Part shown: positions 10,652 to 21,607 of the stretch, piece by piece | Layout: each line of letters opens with the position of its first letter | How positions within the stretch are numbered: the stretch's first letter is position 1 | NCBI GenBank assembly: GCA_017893485.1 | Contig: CM030366.1 | Coordinates: 182,493,681-182,557,680, forward strand | Length of the DNA stretch: 64,000 nt | Source: Hemerocallis citrina | Lineage: Eukaryota; Streptophyta; Magnoliopsida; Asparagales; Asphodelaceae | Direction: 5' to 3' | Program-made: the position numbers and the translations under genes | The notes under the pieces: generated by a model | Told to the model about the DNA's origin: nothing | Databases searched by the model: none | What the model saw: only the letters and a program-made list of their open reading frames with translations

Positions 10652-12131
10652 ATCATTTGGAAGGAAAGGAACAACAGGTTGTTCCAGCATCGATGCATTT
10701 CGATCGCGTCTATGATTGATGAACTCTTACTTCTCTTTAAGCTCTGGGCTTCGAGCCCAAATTTCAAAGCCAGTGCTTCTCTGGCTTATCAAAAATTAAA
10801 TGACTCCGTTCTTTGTCTTAGCAATCTTCATGCTTTATAGCCGCTGGATTGTAGTACTTTTGTGCTCACTATTTTCTTTTCCTCTTCTCTATTTCGCTCG
10901 CAGGTTAGATCTCCCCGTTAGGGAGCTGCAGGCTGTTCTGGACTCGATCTTTTGCTGCTCCTGACTCTCACCCTTTTGGACCCTCTGGGCTTTTGTTTAA
11001 GTGGCTGTTAAGATGTTTTGAGTCGCAAATGTGGTTTGTTTTGGATGGGATGCTTGTGGTCAGGTTTATTTTCTTTGCCTGTTATGTTGGTAACTACTGG
11101 TCTCTAACTTTTGTCTCTGATGACTCTTTAACTATAGCTGGCTGGACGGCTGGGTTGTGCTTCCATGCACCCTTCCCTTGTTGTGTTGGCTGTCGGCCAG
11201 TTTGATTAGTAATTATTGCCATTATCTTTCTGTGGCCGCTGTTGTCTTTGGCTATTGGTTTGGGTTATGATGCATGTTTTAAGTGTATGTTTTTATCATC
11301 CCTTCGAACTGTGTTTTCCTTCTTCCTCTCTTTTGTATTGGGATGATGTTCTCTGTATTTCTTTTCGATGCTGTTGTCTGGAGGTTAGTTTCTTGCGAGA
11401 TACTTCGCGGTATATCTTTTGTTCCACTGCGCTTATTGAGCAATGCTATTGGAGGTGGTGGTCCTGTGGATTTCTGATAGGGAAGAGGACTTGCTTTTTC
11501 CAGCGTTTTTGCTCCCGAACCTTACCGCAGGTCCATGAACCTTATCTGACTGCTGTTGGTGCATGTTATCTTCATATATGTATGGGGTTTGTAATGGTTT
11601 GGGAGAGGGCTGGCTGTTGCCCTTCCCTCTGTTTTAGTTATGGACTGGACTTTACTGTAGGGGCCCGGTCATGCGATCGCATCCCTACTCCAGTTTCTTT
11701 TGTTGTTCGTTCTTCGGCAGCGATCTTTTCTTCCAGGGAGCCTGCTCCTTTGGGTTGACCTCAGTCACCGTGATTTCAGTTGCGAGACTTCTCCCGTGTT
11801 TTCTTCTTGAGTGATGCCGCGTAGGGAGTGCCCGGTGCGCGCTCTCTTTCCGGTCTCAGGCTAGGCCAGCTGATCCACCTCGAGGAGCCCGTTCCAATCG
11901 CTGGAGCCCTATTCTACTCCCGCTGAAGCCGCTTCTTGGATCTCTTATGTTTAGCGCTATTTTTGTTTATATGTTTAGGCATGGTTTTGACGTTTTTTGC
12001 TCCATTCTCTTTATTAGGTCTTTTCTCGGCTTTTTTGTTTTACTTCTGGTAAAACCCCTCTTGTAATGTTAATTATTATTTATTGATTGTCAGGCTGGAG
12101 TCGATTGACTCTATCCGTTTCATCAAAAAAA
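10652..12131 (+). mobile_element. LINE 3' untranslated region and A-rich tail
   Basis: About 1.5 kb of T-rich sequence follows the ORF2 remains and ends ATCCGTTTCATCAAAAAAA (12114-12132), a typical plant LINE terminus with a short A tail. Open frames here (for example 11216-11758) are Cys/Phe-rich by base composition and show no domain. I could not identify a convincing target-site duplication. Confidence 0.6.
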
Positions 12132-12568
12132 TTAATCATTTTCATTGTAAGATTCGTGGTACAGTTGTTACTATGTGTTTGTGTGCTGCGGGGTTAGGAT
12201 CTTTAAGTAATTAAGTGGTTTTATCTCCATCTGTTTTCTTAACTCATTAAGGTCAATTATTATTGATTCATTGGGAACAAATTAGACTTAGGAAAAAGAT
12301 AAATATACGCATGGTACATGTTAATTATCTAGTATACAAACCTTAAACTTGACTATGATTAAACTGTTCGAAAGCTATCTTTTATATACAATAGTTCTTC
12401 ATTTTTTTGTGATGAATACAAAACTGAAAGCAGTTAAGTCACCATTAATCTTGCACTAATTCTAGTTGATATGGTACAAATCGTTAGAGTAGTACATGTT
12501 TTTTTAGAGATACAAGGAGAAAGGAGATTGTAGTAACTAAGATAGTATAATAAAAGTAGTGTGTACAG

Positions 12569-12647
<79 letters not shown>

Positions 12648-12885
12648 TTATTGAAAAAGTAGTACACATTCATTATAATTTTTTTTTACATAGAGACTAC
12701 ATTTAACGAAGTTTCTTATTATCGCAAAAAGAGTCTTTTTTTCAAGCTAAGATTTTTGTAAGGGTTTTTAATATTGGGTGAAACAAAGTCGTGAAAGATG
12801 AAAAGTCGGTATCACTTGGGTGCTTTCTATTTTATGAAAAAACCATATAATATGAAATAAAATTTTCAGTTTGAGTGTTTGCAAT
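12132..12885. other. AT-rich intergenic DNA with a (TA)37 microsatellite
   Basis: An uninterrupted AT/TA dinucleotide run spans 12572-12645 (74 bp). The rest is AT-rich with no coding or transposon signal that I can support. Confidence 0.8.
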
Positions 12886-14021
12886 AAAATTTGTTGTCTT
12901 TTGGTCTATGTATTACTTGAAGTCCGACTACCTACTTAAAACTTTTTTTTATAGAAAAGACTTGACTAAATTAAGGGACTGCATCATTAATTCCTTGCAA
13001 ATAACTGTTAAAGACTCGATTAAATTAAGCTTGTTAAAGAAAAGTGTTGATTATAGTTAGCTTTGCAAGCAACGCAAGCGTGATATGAATTTTATAATGT
13101 GAAAAATATAAGGTATCGCCTTAGCGTTTGGTAAGAGAATCTCTAGTCGTTCATTTCTAAATTTTGGGTATTTGGCTTTTGGAAATAGAAAATATGAGTA
13201 CGCGCTGCAGTCGTTGAAAGCTAAAATATAGCCGGACGAGAGATTATCACTCGTCCCAATTTTTTTTTGAATTTTTTTTTAACACTAAAAGACAAAAAAA
13301 TAAAAAAAATAAAAAAAAATATTGGCCAGATCCCTGGACGAGAGATTAGTACTCGTCCATTAAGAATGACGAGGTATAATCATTCGTCCCAATTTTTTTT
13401 TTCTTAATTTTTTTTTATGCACTAAAAGACCAAAAAAAAAAATATTGGAAAAATCCCTGGACGAGAGATTATCGCTCGTCCATTAAGAATGACGAGGTAT
13501 AATAGTCCGTCCCAAATTTTTTATAAAATTTTTTTTTTTTAAGCACTAAAAGACAAAACAAAAACAGGAAAAAAAAATTTGGAAAAATCCTTGGGACGAG
13601 AGATTATGCTTCGTCCATTAAGATTGACGATGTATAATCGTCCGTCCCTGCTTTTTTTTTATTTAATCCTTCGTCCGAACTCGATTTTTGTACGTCTCAC
13701 CTACGAGACGAAATTTAATCTTTCGTCAATTCTGACGGACGAAAGATAATAGTTCGTTAGCTATATTTTGCATTTGGCCAGATCGTCTGCTATATTTGGC
13801 AAGGCACTATTCATCGTACTGCCAAATTTTGGGTATTTGGACGACGAGTGCAGCTCCTTTTTTCCAAATTTTTGCAAAATTTGGGTATTTAGCCCACGAC
13901 TACAAATGCTCTAATCCAAAGTTATCATTAAACATTTTCTAAAAGTACATTATGCACATTTCTCTCTCGGGTAACTTAACCAATTCTATTGAATCCGAAT
14001 AATTAAATTACTCCTTTGTCG
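12886..14021. repeat. Long direct repeat, copy A (interrupted by a MITE)
   Basis: Bases 12886-13134 plus 13912-14021 match 15729-16082 almost end to end (about 13 substitutions and a few short indels over 354 bp by hand count). Copy A stops exactly where the T-rich 3' tail of the minus-strand LINE starts, and copy B starts exactly at the LINE's truncated 5' end. The two copies therefore flank the LINE like a target-site duplication of exceptional length. Confidence 0.85.
13135..13911. mobile_element. PIF/Harbinger (Tourist)-type MITE, copy 3
   Basis: Left end GAGAATCTCTAGTCGTT and right end (reverse complement) GAGCATTTGTAGTCGTG are flanked by TAA on both sides (13132-13134 and 13912-13914). 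The paralogous sequence at about 15975 has one TAA and no insertion, so the boundaries are proven by an empty site. The interior holds about four degenerate units (13232-13660) of roughly 115 bp, each with GGACGAGAGATTAT, TCGTCCATTAAGA and a partner CGTCCC. Confidence 0.85.
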
Positions 14022-15728
14022 GGGTTTTTTTTTTTGAAATAAAAGGCAAGAGAGTTGCCCCAGATTCTCATAAATAAGTTCAATCCATTACATGAAATAC
14101 AATCGAAATGCATAAACTGAAACTACTCAAAAGTCTCACAAACAACTGCTAAATAAGATTCACAACATAATTACTACAAAAGCCAAAAATCTTCCTTACT
14201 CAACCAAGAGTAAGATGTTAACAGGTGATCCCTTCATTACTCAACCAAGAGTAAGATGTTAACAGGTGATCCCTTCAGTTATTGCCGAATTCATGCCTCA
14301 CATTAGTATTAGAGAATGTGCTTTCTTCCTCACCCCTAGTAAGGACAACCACGAAGACGTGAGAGAGAGAATTTTATACATCATTTGAACAAAATTAGAA
14401 GAATGATTTCTAAAGTAGACATCGTTCCTATCCAGCCAAATGATCTATAAAGAAGCAGCGACAATACAATCCTACTCCCTTCGACGTCCCAACACCAAAT
14501 CTCTAAACCTGACACGCCAAAGCCCCAAATATTTTTACTATGTACACACTCGAGAAAAAGGTGGCAAATAGTCTCAATCCCGCTCCCGCATCTCGGACAT
14601 GCGACGACGGTGATTAACCCTCTCTTAGAGAGGTTTTCTCTAGTTAAAATCGCATCCTTAGATACCAACCAAAGGAAAGCCCAGACTTTGTGAGGGGCAC
14701 ACGTATTCCCAATTACTCTATTCACACTACATCTAATTTCCCTATCACAGAGAACTGAGTAAATGGCTTTTACCGAAAACTTGCTGTTTGGATTACTGGG
14801 CAAACCCCTCTCATCCTGTTGGTTACTCAAAACAATAGAGTTATTTCCAAGCCAGGTATAGATTGGGAGAAGGCTGATATGGACATTATCATTACTCATA
14901 GGTAATAACCTAATGTGCCACGAGAATCGAGCCCAATAGTCTGCCACCAATGCCACTTTATTGAAGGCTCTCGCATAAATCTCGGGAAATAATGATGCCG
15001 ACGTATTGGGACCAGCCCACGCGTCGAGCTAAAATCTCGTGTTTTTCCCATTTCCCACCCTACTCGGGGAATGACAGTGGAAGATATCTCCCACCCTATC
15101 AATTCCTCTCCAAATTGGGAAAATACCTCTACGATGTTGTCCCCCCAATTTGAATCGTCTATGTCTTCTATATCTAAACAAGATGTAGCCCTGGGCAGGG
15201 GTATGGCGGGAATGAATTTTCCACCATCATTTGCATAAAAGAGCTTTGTTCATATGACCAAGATTTAAAACTCCCAAACCACCAAACTCTTTTTTCCGAC
15301 AAACTACGCTCCACCTGACTAGTGGAAGGCTCTTACAATCGTCTCGACTACCCTTCCATAAGAAATCTCTATGAATTCTATCAATCTCATTGATAACCCA
15401 AGCGGGGAATTCATAAATTGACATTCAATATATCGGGAGATTAAACAGAACAACGTTAATCAGAGTGATTCTGCCTCCAAGCGAAAGATGTTTCCTCTTC
15501 CATCTGGGAAGCCGTTTCCGAATTCTCTCTATAAGAATCATCCAATCATTCTGCTTGAGTTTACCGGGGTGCAAGGGGACTCCTAAGTACTTAATGAGAA
15601 ACTTTCCGACTTTACAATCCAGAATGCTAGCAAGAAAAATCGTAGCCACCTCATCACATCTACCTAGATCAATGAGGTAGCTCTTATCGTAATTGACTTT
15701 TAATCCACACCACGCCTCAAAGAAGACC
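14022..15728 (-). pseudogene. 5'-truncated LINE, minus strand
   Basis: Read on the minus strand, 15728 to 14022 encodes the end of a LINE ORF2: GLKVNYDKS, FLIKYLGVPLHPGK, WKRKHLSLGGRITLIN, then FGGLGVLNLGHMNKALL and a zf-RVT module CPRCGSGIETICHLFLEC (C-x2-C-x7-H-x4-C intact). It is broken into frames 15730-15425, 15424-15227 and 14956-14381. The 3' end is a plus-strand poly(T) at about 14026-14036. It belongs to a different LINE family from 3438-12131, judging by sequence and 3' end. Confidence 0.85.
14196..14278. repeat. 41-bp tandem duplication in the LINE 3' UTR
   Basis: The unit TTACTCAACCAAGAGTAAGA followed by TGTTAACAGGTGATCCCTTCA is present twice in tandem with no visible difference. 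Confidence 0.85.
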
Positions 15729-16082
15729 AAAATTTATTGTCTTTTGGTCTATGTATTACTTAAAGTCCGACTACCTACTTAAATTTTTTTTATAGAAAAG
15801 ACCTGACTAAATTAAGGGATTGCATCATTAATTACTTGCAAATAACTGTTAAAGACTTGATTAAATTAAGCTTATTAAAGAAAAGTGTGTTGATTAGAGT
15901 TAGCTTTGCAAGCAACGCAAGCGTGATGAATTTTATAATGTGAAAAATATAAGGTATCGCCTTAGCGTTCGGTAATCCAAAGTTATTATTAAACATTTTC
16001 TAAAAGTACATTATGCACATTTCTCTCTCGGGTAAGTTAACCAATTTTATTGAATCCGAATAATTAAATTACTCCTTTGTCG
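15729..16082. repeat. Long direct repeat, copy B (empty MITE site)
   Basis: This 354-bp paralogue of copy A starts AAAATTTATTGTC and ends CTCCTTTGTCG. At the position where copy A carries the 777-bp MITE it reads GGTAATCCAAAG with a single TAA. That shows the MITE came after the duplication. Confidence 0.85.
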
Positions 16083-16268
16083 TTATCCCTTCAAATTTAA
16101 ACTATTCATTCTTCTCCTTTATTCAACTCTACCCGTTTCTACCAAAATTTGATGCACCTCTGATGATTCTCTACCGGAAATTGCAACTCTCTTCTCACTG
16201 GTTTGCTCTCTCACAATTACACATATGCGAATGATGGTGAAGAAGGAGAATCATGACAGTTGAGAGAG

Positions 16269-16800
16269 ACTCATCGCTAATATTATAATAGGAGAAGGCC
16301 TTAGTGTCATTTGTCAATCTACCGACATGTACATTGCACGTACATAATTAATATGAAGGAGGTCTTAGGTTCAAGTCATCACTACGTCAAATTTTTTACT
16401 TTAATTTTTTTTTTAATATTAAACATGAATCACAAGTGTAAATTACTATCCATTCATCTATCTATAATATAATATATTTACTTACTATTTAATGGAATAG
16501 TTTGTCACAAATAAATAATTTTTAATATATTTTTGTCACAAAAGAAACACCACTTTCGTCACCAAACAAATATGTGCATCACACGTGCAACTCCAAATCT
16601 ATTTTCAACACGTGCATCGCAAGTACACATCAAAGTTTTTTCCTTCTTAATTTTTATAAAAATACATGTATCGGCCCGTTCAGCTTCATTTTTCAAAATT
16701 ATAACATTCATCGCACGTACTAATTACTGTTGATTTACGTGTATCACACGTTTAACTCTAACTCTTTATCAAAACGTGCATCACACATGAAAAATACTAC
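16269..16800 (+). mobile_element. Degenerate Helitron-like sequence with multiple terminal hairpins
   Basis: The start TCATCGCTAATATTATAATA followed by GGAGAAGGCCTTAGTGTCAT matches the 5' parts at 17414 and about 43170. Downstream are at least five copies of a CGTGYATCRCACG-type hairpin (about 16574, 16610, 16707, 16737, 16773). The one at 16737-16751 is a perfect ACGTGT-ATC-ACACGT stem-loop. Such hairpins normally sit just before a Helitron CTAG 3' end. None here is followed by a clean CTAG, so this is a decayed cluster. Confidence 0.45.
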
Positions 16801-17413
16801 TGAATTTGAATGAGAAAAACATCTGGATAGATGCATTGATGTTTCTGTATTACTATGCAATCCATTTGAAAATTAGCGGGGAAAAAAAATTACAATCCAT
16901 TTGATGGATCAAGCTTTCCCCATTGAAACTCCTGTTGGTTTTCCTTATTTACATTATTGAAACTAGTGTTACCTTGTACAAACTGCACATTCTAAAATAG
17001 TTTTGAGGGACTAATAAAATTTATAGAACTTCAAAAAAATATAAGAGAATTAGGAGAAACTTATGAATATCATTCATACCGTAATTATTAAAATCTTCAT
17101 TATCATCCTTACATAAGCAGATAGTTTAGAGAATCACTGTCAACCATAATGTTATATAATTGAATATTACTAAAGCTGATTGGGGGAGGAGGGAGGGGGG
17201 GAGTAGGGATGGGGGTAGGTTTGGGAAGAGTCGTGAAATTTTGTGAGGTTGCAAAAATAAGAGAGGAAGATACTATGTTTGAGGGATTTAGTTTTTTATT
17301 TGGTTTTTTATTTTAAATCATGTGCAGTACACTTATTAATTAAATATGAATCTCTATTTTTATTCTCATTTTTCTATTTCAAAATAGAAAAAAGAGAGAT
17401 TTCTAAATATATA
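16801..17413. other. AT-rich intergenic DNA with a G-rich tract
   Basis: I see no gene. A G-run cluster at about 17182-17225 (GGGGGAGGAGGGAGGGGGGG, then GGG and GGGGG) meets the G-quadruplex pattern on the plus strand. Confidence 0.5.
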
Positions 17414-17555
17414 TCTCAACTACTATAATGGGAGAAGGCCTTAGTGTAATTTGTCCTTAACCCAACCCGTGTAACGTACGTGCTGGTAGATTTTTTTTTT
17501 TGCCCTTTTCATTTTCTCAATTTTTTCCACGTGCACAGCACGTGTATAATACTAG
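17414..17555 (+). mobile_element. 142-bp mini-Helitron
   Basis: It starts TCTCAACTACTATAATGGGA after an A (17413) and ends ATACTAG before a T (17556), the A/T target preference of Helitrons. A perfect hairpin CACGTGC-ACA-GCACGTG (17528-17544) lies 7 bases before the terminal CTAG (17552-17555). There are no terminal inverted repeats and no target duplication, and it has no coding capacity. Confidence 0.75.
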
Positions 17556-18489
17556 TATAATATATGTTGAAAAGGATTTGAAAAATATTTGGTAAATAAG
17601 TTAGCTGGTTTGGTAAATAAAAGAATTGAAATGTGAATGGTAGGTGGGGTCCACACGTGAAGGTAAACAACACAAGTCTGTGTGTGTTCTCTGATGGCCT
17701 AGGTGACGTGGCATTGTGTTGGGCCCACCTGCAAAAGTTGTTGCGGAAGAGTAGAAAGTAGAGGTAAGAATATAGTTCCACATCGGCAAATAATTTGAAT
17801 AAAATAATATATAAATAATATAATCTATGATCAAGACTCATCAATTTGGTTAAACCATTTTTTAAGAGGCAGTATGTGGTAGGCAATTGTAGTACATAAT
17901 ATTTAATTTATCTTCTAAATTGTATAAATTGTTGTTGTATAATCTATATAATAAATTACAAAGAAAGCTATCAAGTGGCTCTCATTCAATTTTCTTCAAA
18001 ATCAATGGCCAAGATCTAACCTCACAATACATATTTTCCCGTCCAAAATTTTAAACCCCACAAATTTAAAATCCACACACACACACTCTCTTTCTTTCCC
18101 AAAATACCCACCCGGTCTCTCTCTTTCTCACTCCGTCTCTCTCACTGACTCACTCTCTCCTTATCTCTTACCGCTCTCTCTATCTCCCCGCTCTCTCTCA
18201 CTGTCTCCCCGCTCTCTCTCACTCTCCCCGCTCTCTGTCACTGTCTCCCTCCCCCCACCTCCGGCGCCTTTTCAGCGCCCCCCCACCTCTAGTCGCCAAC
18301 CCCCTGGTCCTCCCTTCCGTTGTTTGCAATCAGCGACCAACCCCGACGCCATCCAAACACCGAACCCCTCACCGTCACAGACGCCTCTTCAGCGCCCCTC
18401 CAACTCCGGTGCCTTTTCAGCGCCAACCCCGACGCCATCCAACCACCGAACTCTTCACCGTCACCAACCACCGATTTCACCATCTCAGG
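17556..18489 (+). promoter_or_regulatory. Possible promoter and leader of a host gene disrupted by a Tat-like element
   Basis: After AT-rich DNA, 18060-18250 is a long pyrimidine tract rich in CTCTCT, the composition of plant 5' leaders. From 18250 the sequence turns GC-rich with a partly duplicated segment (CGACGCCATCCAA at about 18346 and 18431). It ends CACCATCTCAGG at the insertion point. On the far side of the element (32769) it continues TATACTAGG, so the pre-insertion sequence CAG/GTATAC looks like a splice donor. The following exon is not identified. Confidence 0.35.
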
Positions 18490-19083
18490 TATTGCCGCTA
18501 AATTTGGTGTGGGGGCAAACAGATAGTATTTGTGGATTCTTAGGAAAACTGAATAGCAAACCTGTATACCTGTTCCGTCGGAGTTTGACGCTGACTCCTG
18601 CCGTACACCTGCAAAAAGTGCGAGACACCGAGGTTGTTCCCGGTGACGCACCCTCCGACGCTCAAGTCAGTAATCAGGGAAGATTATGAAAGAGCGCAAA
18701 AACTGGCAAAAGATTGATTACCTCTCAATGGAGATGGATGGGGGGTATTTATAGGCGCCGCTGGGATCAGATTAGGAATGTAATCCCCCTGTGGTTAGAT
18801 AAGGAATGTAATCCCTAATCCCCAGTGAAGGGATAGATATGAATCAGGGCCGTTGATTAGGATTTAACCAGAAACCCTAATTCTATCCCTTCTGGACCGG
18901 GTTTGTTGCGGGTTGAAACCCGCACCCAGTTGAGGTGGATCCGTTTGCGGGTGGGTCTTCGGGGAAGATAACCAGTATCCGCTTCAGACCCGTTGGTAGG
19001 TGAAATTACCGTTTTACCCCTAGGCTTCAAGATTCGTGCCCAATTTGGGCGGTTCCGATTTAACCCGATTTTTAGCCATATCA
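18490..19083 (-). repeat. Element 1 LTR (3' LTR in element sense)
   Basis: The 594-bp LTR runs from TATTGCCGCTAAATTT to TTTTTAGCCATATCA on the plus strand. The purine-rich PPT on the minus strand (CTTTAGGAGTGGGGGGCTCC, plus strand 19084-19103) abuts its inner end. A TATA-like box (TATTTATAG on plus, TATAAATA on minus) lies in the middle. Confidence 0.95.
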
Positions 19084-19379
19084 GGAGCCCCCCACTCCTA
19101 AAGACTGAGTTTGATCAGCCTTTGGGGAGTAGTTTAACTGTTTTAATGGCTAGTGGAGTTGTATCGGAGTCCAAATGGAGGGTTTTGAACCTCGAAGGGG
19201 GTAGTGTGGTGATTTTTGAAGCTGTAAGCTGCTCTTGAGCTTCTTCGGACATCCGGCGATTTTTATCTATTTTTCCGGATTATTTGTTTAGTTTTGCGAT
19301 GCGTTAACCAGTCATTCGGGGTCTTATCAACACATTCTAGGTAATAATTGTTCATTCAGGGGCTCAAAAATATTCTCCT

Positions 19380-19500
19380 GAATTTATAATTATTTTCTAG
19401 AATTTGTTGCTAATTTTTCCAAATTTTTAGTAATTTTTTCGCAATTTTTAAATAAATAAAACAATTAAAATAAATAAAAACTAATTTTTAATACCGATTT
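19380..19500. repeat. AT-rich spacer inside element 1
   Basis: A run of imperfect AATTTTT/AATAAATAA units lies between the PPT and the tandem arrays. A matching AT-rich block occurs in the same relative position in element 3 (57661-57920). Confidence 0.6.
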
Positions 19501-19559
19501 ATGGCGTGGTGCGATCTGGGCCCTTGATCAGCGCCGAGCGCGTTTTTCTGGGCGATCAG

Positions 19560-21190
19560 ACGACCCGCGCTCCTCGGCAGATAGTTTCTTTGTATACGAG
19601 GGTCGGTTCCTCGTCCCTTCGGCTCGGCGGGTCGGCACATGGCTCGGAATCAGCCGAACTACGTGGCGTGATCTTTGACGTCCATCTCAGCGCGTATCCC
19701 CAAAAAATGCTATCTTGTCGTTTAGTGAACGTGGCAAGATCTGAGCCGTCCATCATGACGTGCGCGTTTTTTGACATGATCCGACGGCTGAGGAGGGTCG
19801 GCAGATTTTTTCTCCATATACGAGGGTCGGTTCCTCGTCCCCTCGGCTTGGCAGATCAGCATGTAGTTCAGAATCAGCTGAACCACGTGGCGTGATCCAG
19901 TACACCCATCTCAGCGCGTATCCCCAAAAAATGCTATCTTGTCGTTTAGTGAACGTGGCAAGATCTGAGCCGTCCATCATGACGAGCGCGTTTTTTGACA
20001 AGATCCGACGGTTGAGGAGGGTCGGCGGATTTTTTCTCCATATACGAGTGTCGGTTCCTCGTCCCCTCGGCTCGGCAGATTGGCATGTAGTTCGGAATCA
20101 GCCGAGGTATGGAGTTGGCTGCTTTGAAAAGTCTTGGCTCTAGAGCATCGTGCCCTCCGGTTCAGTAGCTCGGCTGCTCAGCCAGGCTGTTCAGTAGCTC
20201 GGCTAGGCAGACCAGTGGCGGGAGGCTCGGAATGTACACGTGGTCGGATCTTGAGCGTCCATCATTGCGTGGATCACGAGGATTGGGTTCAGATCACGAG
20301 AAAACGTTATCTTGTCGTTTTGTGAGCTTGGCGCAATCTGAACTGTCCGTCGTGTCTTAACACGAATTTTGGAGAGATCCGACGGTGATTTGGCCTCGGA
20401 ATAATTTTTCTCCATATATGAGGGTCGGTTCCTCGTCCCCTCGGCTCGGAAGCTTGGTGCTAATAGCTGAGGTATGGAGTTGGACGTTTTGAAGCATCCT
20501 GGATTTGAAGCGTCGTCGCCCTCCGGCTCGGCAGCTCGGCTGCTTAGCCAGGCCGTTCGGTAGCTCGGCTAGGCGAACCGATGGCACGCAGCTATACGTG
20601 GTCAGATCTGGAGCGTCCATCATTGCGTGAATCACGAGGGCTGGGTTTAGATCTCGAGAAAACGTTATTTTGTCGATTTTTGTGAGCTTGGCGCAATCTG
20701 AACCGTCTGTCGTGTCTTGACACGAATTTTGGAGAGACCCGACGGTGATTTGGCCTCGGAAGAATTTTTCTTCATATCTGAGGGTCGGTTCCTCGTCCCC
20801 TCGGCACGGAAGCTTGGTGCTAATAGCTGAGGTATGGAGTTGGACGTTTTGAAGCATCCTGGATTTGAAGCGTCGTCGCCCTCCGGCTCGGCAGCTCGGC
20901 TGCTTAGCCAGGCCATTCGGTAGCTCGGCTAGGCGAACTGATGGCACGCAGCTTGGAAGGTAAACGTGGTCAGATCTGGAGCGTCCATCATTGCGTGAAT
21001 CACGATGGCTGGGTTCAGATCACGAGAAAACATTATTTTGTCGTTTTGTGAGCGTGGCACAATCTGAACCGTTTGTCGTGTCTTGACACGAATTTTGGAG
21101 AGATCCGACGGTGATTTGGCCTCGGAAGGATTTTTCTCCATATATGAGGGTCGGTTCCTCGTCCCCTCGGCTCGGCAGCTCGGTGTTGAA
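19560..21190. repeat. Tandem array B of element 1 (units of about 224 and 360 bp)
   Basis: Two related unit types occur. The left part (19560-20100) repeats a unit of about 224 bp with TATACGAGGGTCGGTTCCTC, CGTATCCCCAAAAAATGC and GAACGTGGCAAGATCTGAGC. The right part (20130-21190) repeats a unit of about 360 bp three times with GGTTCCTCGTCCCCTCGG, GAAAACGTTAT and CCGACGGTGATTTGGCCTCG. Each unit carries ACGT-core motifs. A diverged relative lies at about 24900-25135. The long minus-strand frames inside (for example 20947-20357) are by-products of the repeats. Confidence 0.8.
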
Positions 21191-21382
21191 GCAGACTCAG
21201 TAGCTCGGCTGCTTAACCAGATTGTTCGGTAGGTCGGCTAGGCGAACCGGTGGCCGAGTTGTGGACTTGAGCGCTTTGTGGAGTTTTTGTTGTGAAACTG
21301 AAACTGCGACTTTCCGCTTTGGCGCTTTGGCTTCTTAGCGGGCTTTTAAGTTCCCAAGGAGGCCCAAACGTCGCAATGGGGT

Positions 21383-21607
21383 TATAAGTTCTTACTCCCC
21401 CACCCCCAAGCTCATTTCTCACTTTTCACTCCAAGCTTTCACTTTTACTCTCTGTGCTCTCTGCTAGCGGCAATTTTTGCTCCAAGGCAATTGCGTTAGC
21501 TGTCACGTGGGCCAGGCGATTTCCGGCGAGCTTATTCCGACCGTAAACGTCACTTCAAGCTCACGTCACTTCAAGGTCAGTCTACTTTCCTTAGCTTTTT
21601 TATAGAG
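21383..21607 (+). promoter_or_regulatory. Putative promoter and leader of the element 1 antisense gene
   Basis: TATAAG at 21383-21388 is followed by a CT-rich leader (CTCATTTCTCACTTTTCACT) and the ATG at 21608. The same arrangement, with a better TATA box, precedes the orthologous gene in element 2 at 60439. Confidence 0.45.

Noticed and set aside
11216..11758. 180-codon Cys-rich frame downstream of the LINE
   Set aside because: It lies in the LINE 3' UTR and is due to T/G-rich composition.
12434..12673. Minus-strand frames rich in Ile-Tyr
   Set aside because: They translate a pure (TA)n microsatellite.
17509..17886. 125-codon minus-strand frame
   Set aside because: It overlaps the mini-Helitron end and has no domain; composition is that of AT-rich intergenic DNA.
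18485..18492. 8-bp TSD TCAGGTAT for element 1
   Set aside because: The apparent extra three bases arise because the left LTR begins TAT (mutated from TGT) and the right flank happens to continue TAT. The 5-bp TCAGG fits gypsy elements and the primer site spacing.
20357..20947. 196-codon minus-strand frame in array B
   Set aside because: It runs over two tandem units and repeats its own sequence; no domain.
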